A stretch of 64,000 nucleotides of DNA, taken from contig CAAGJU010000198.1 in assembly GCA_900770225.1 (NCBI GenBank), positions 28,919-92,918 of the forward strand, given 5' to 3'. Of the stretch, positions 63,771-64,000 are shown piece after piece. The notes below the pieces were generated by a model, which worked only from the letters and a program-made list of their open reading frames with translations, made no database searches and was not told the origin of the DNA. Every line of letters starts with the position of its first letter. Within the stretch, counting starts at the first letter, position 1. The DNA comes from Lachnospiraceae bacterium (GTDB lineage: Bacteria; Bacillota; Clostridia; Lachnospirales; Lachnospiraceae). The translations under genes and the position numbers were made by a program.

Positions 63771-64000
63771 TTAATAGACGTCTTTGAGTTTTCTATTCTT
63801 TGGCCTTTCCGCCTTTTGTGTGACTGTCTTTCCATTTGGGAGTGTGTAGCTGTATTCCATGAGCCGCGCTCGCTCATCAGACCTGTCTGGAATGTTCCGG
63901 ATGGCCAACAGGCAGTTTGCGTGATTTGCGAACTCCCAATCGAATTCATTGCCAAGCTCGGGGATGTCTTCTTTCAGCGCAAACGCCAGGCGATTTGTGG
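63771..64000 (-). CDS. Partial unknown gene (runs off window)
   Basis: C-terminal 75 residues of a leftward gene whose start lies beyond the window: ...LAFALKEDIPELGNEFDWEF ... ANCLLAIRNIPDRSDERARL ... KNRKLKDVY-stop (TAA at 63773-63771). The open frame is continuous across the whole 230 bases. Convergent with the zinc-ribbon gene (gap of three bases). Confidence 0.5.
   Translation of the reverse strand, partial: TNRLAFALKEDIPELGNEFDWEFANHANCLLAIRNIPDRSDERARLMEYSYTLPNGKTVTQKAERPKNRKLKDVY

Noticed and set aside
63758..63955. 65-residue minus strand frame at the right end
   Set aside because: It overlaps the better, uninterrupted minus-strand frame (63771-64000) in another register.
1..64000. 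CRISPR arrays and tRNA genes
   Set aside because: No regularly spaced direct repeats with unique spacers and no convincing tRNA cloverleaf were noticed by eye; a dedicated scan would be needed to exclude tRNAs fully.

Overview
The window is part of a long-tailed (siphovirus-type) phage or prophage of an anaerobic, Gram-positive, Clostridia-like gut bacterium. The host type is inferred from several signs: strong AGGAGG-type ribosome binding sites with frequent TTG/GTG starts, a class III (strictly anaerobic) ribonucleotide reductase, a large serine recombinase, an LLH-type holin, and dockerin-like and InlB-type modules in the tail proteins. Both window edges cut through phage sequence. Terminase and portal would lie to the left and are not seen; a minus-strand gene runs off the right end.

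Layout. 1-10.4 kb (+): head and neck genes (protease/scaffold, decoration protein, major capsid protein, connector-type genes, major tail protein), with a RuvC-like resolvase among the tail genes. 10.5-18.2 kb (+): a giant split tape-measure gene. 18.2-41.0 kb (+): tail tip (Tal, Dit) and a long series of modular fibre/adhesin genes carrying SHAEG repeats, 'NVQADW...YIKNKP' repeats, InlB-type repeats and four dockerin-like units. Embedded in this series is a lysis cluster (phosphodiester glycosidase, holin-like protein, CHAP-type endolysin); two more holin-like genes follow at 41.1-41.9 kb. A bidirectional terminator and an inverted-repeat region that could be attP separate this arm from a serine recombinase (minus). 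44.0-60.2 kb (-): nucleotide metabolism (dUTPase, NrdD/NrdG, thioredoxin-like and ferredoxin-thioredoxin-reductase-like proteins, GMP-kinase-like protein, ThyX-like protein), then replication and recombination (DnaE-type polymerase, PhoH-like ATPase, primase-helicase, Cas4/AddB-like nuclease, SSB, Sak4-like annealing ATPase) and a PemK/MazF-like protein. 60.3-64 kb: small membrane and zinc-ribbon genes on both strands.

The most striking feature is self-splicing elements in three essential genes. The major capsid gene and the tape-measure gene are each split by a group I intron. Their splice junctions restore reading frame and family-typical protein sequence, and recognisable core elements (P, Q, R and S, with P7 pairing) are present. 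Each intron carries a homing endonuclease gene, and the two endonucleases share zinc-finger-like modules but have different catalytic domains. The DNA polymerase III alpha subunit carries a 269-residue HNH intein. The second striking feature is four repeats of about 193 residues, each with a dockerin-like calcium-loop motif, spread over two tail-fibre genes. This suggests attachment to cohesin-type surface proteins, or at least a dockerin-derived building block in a phage receptor apparatus.
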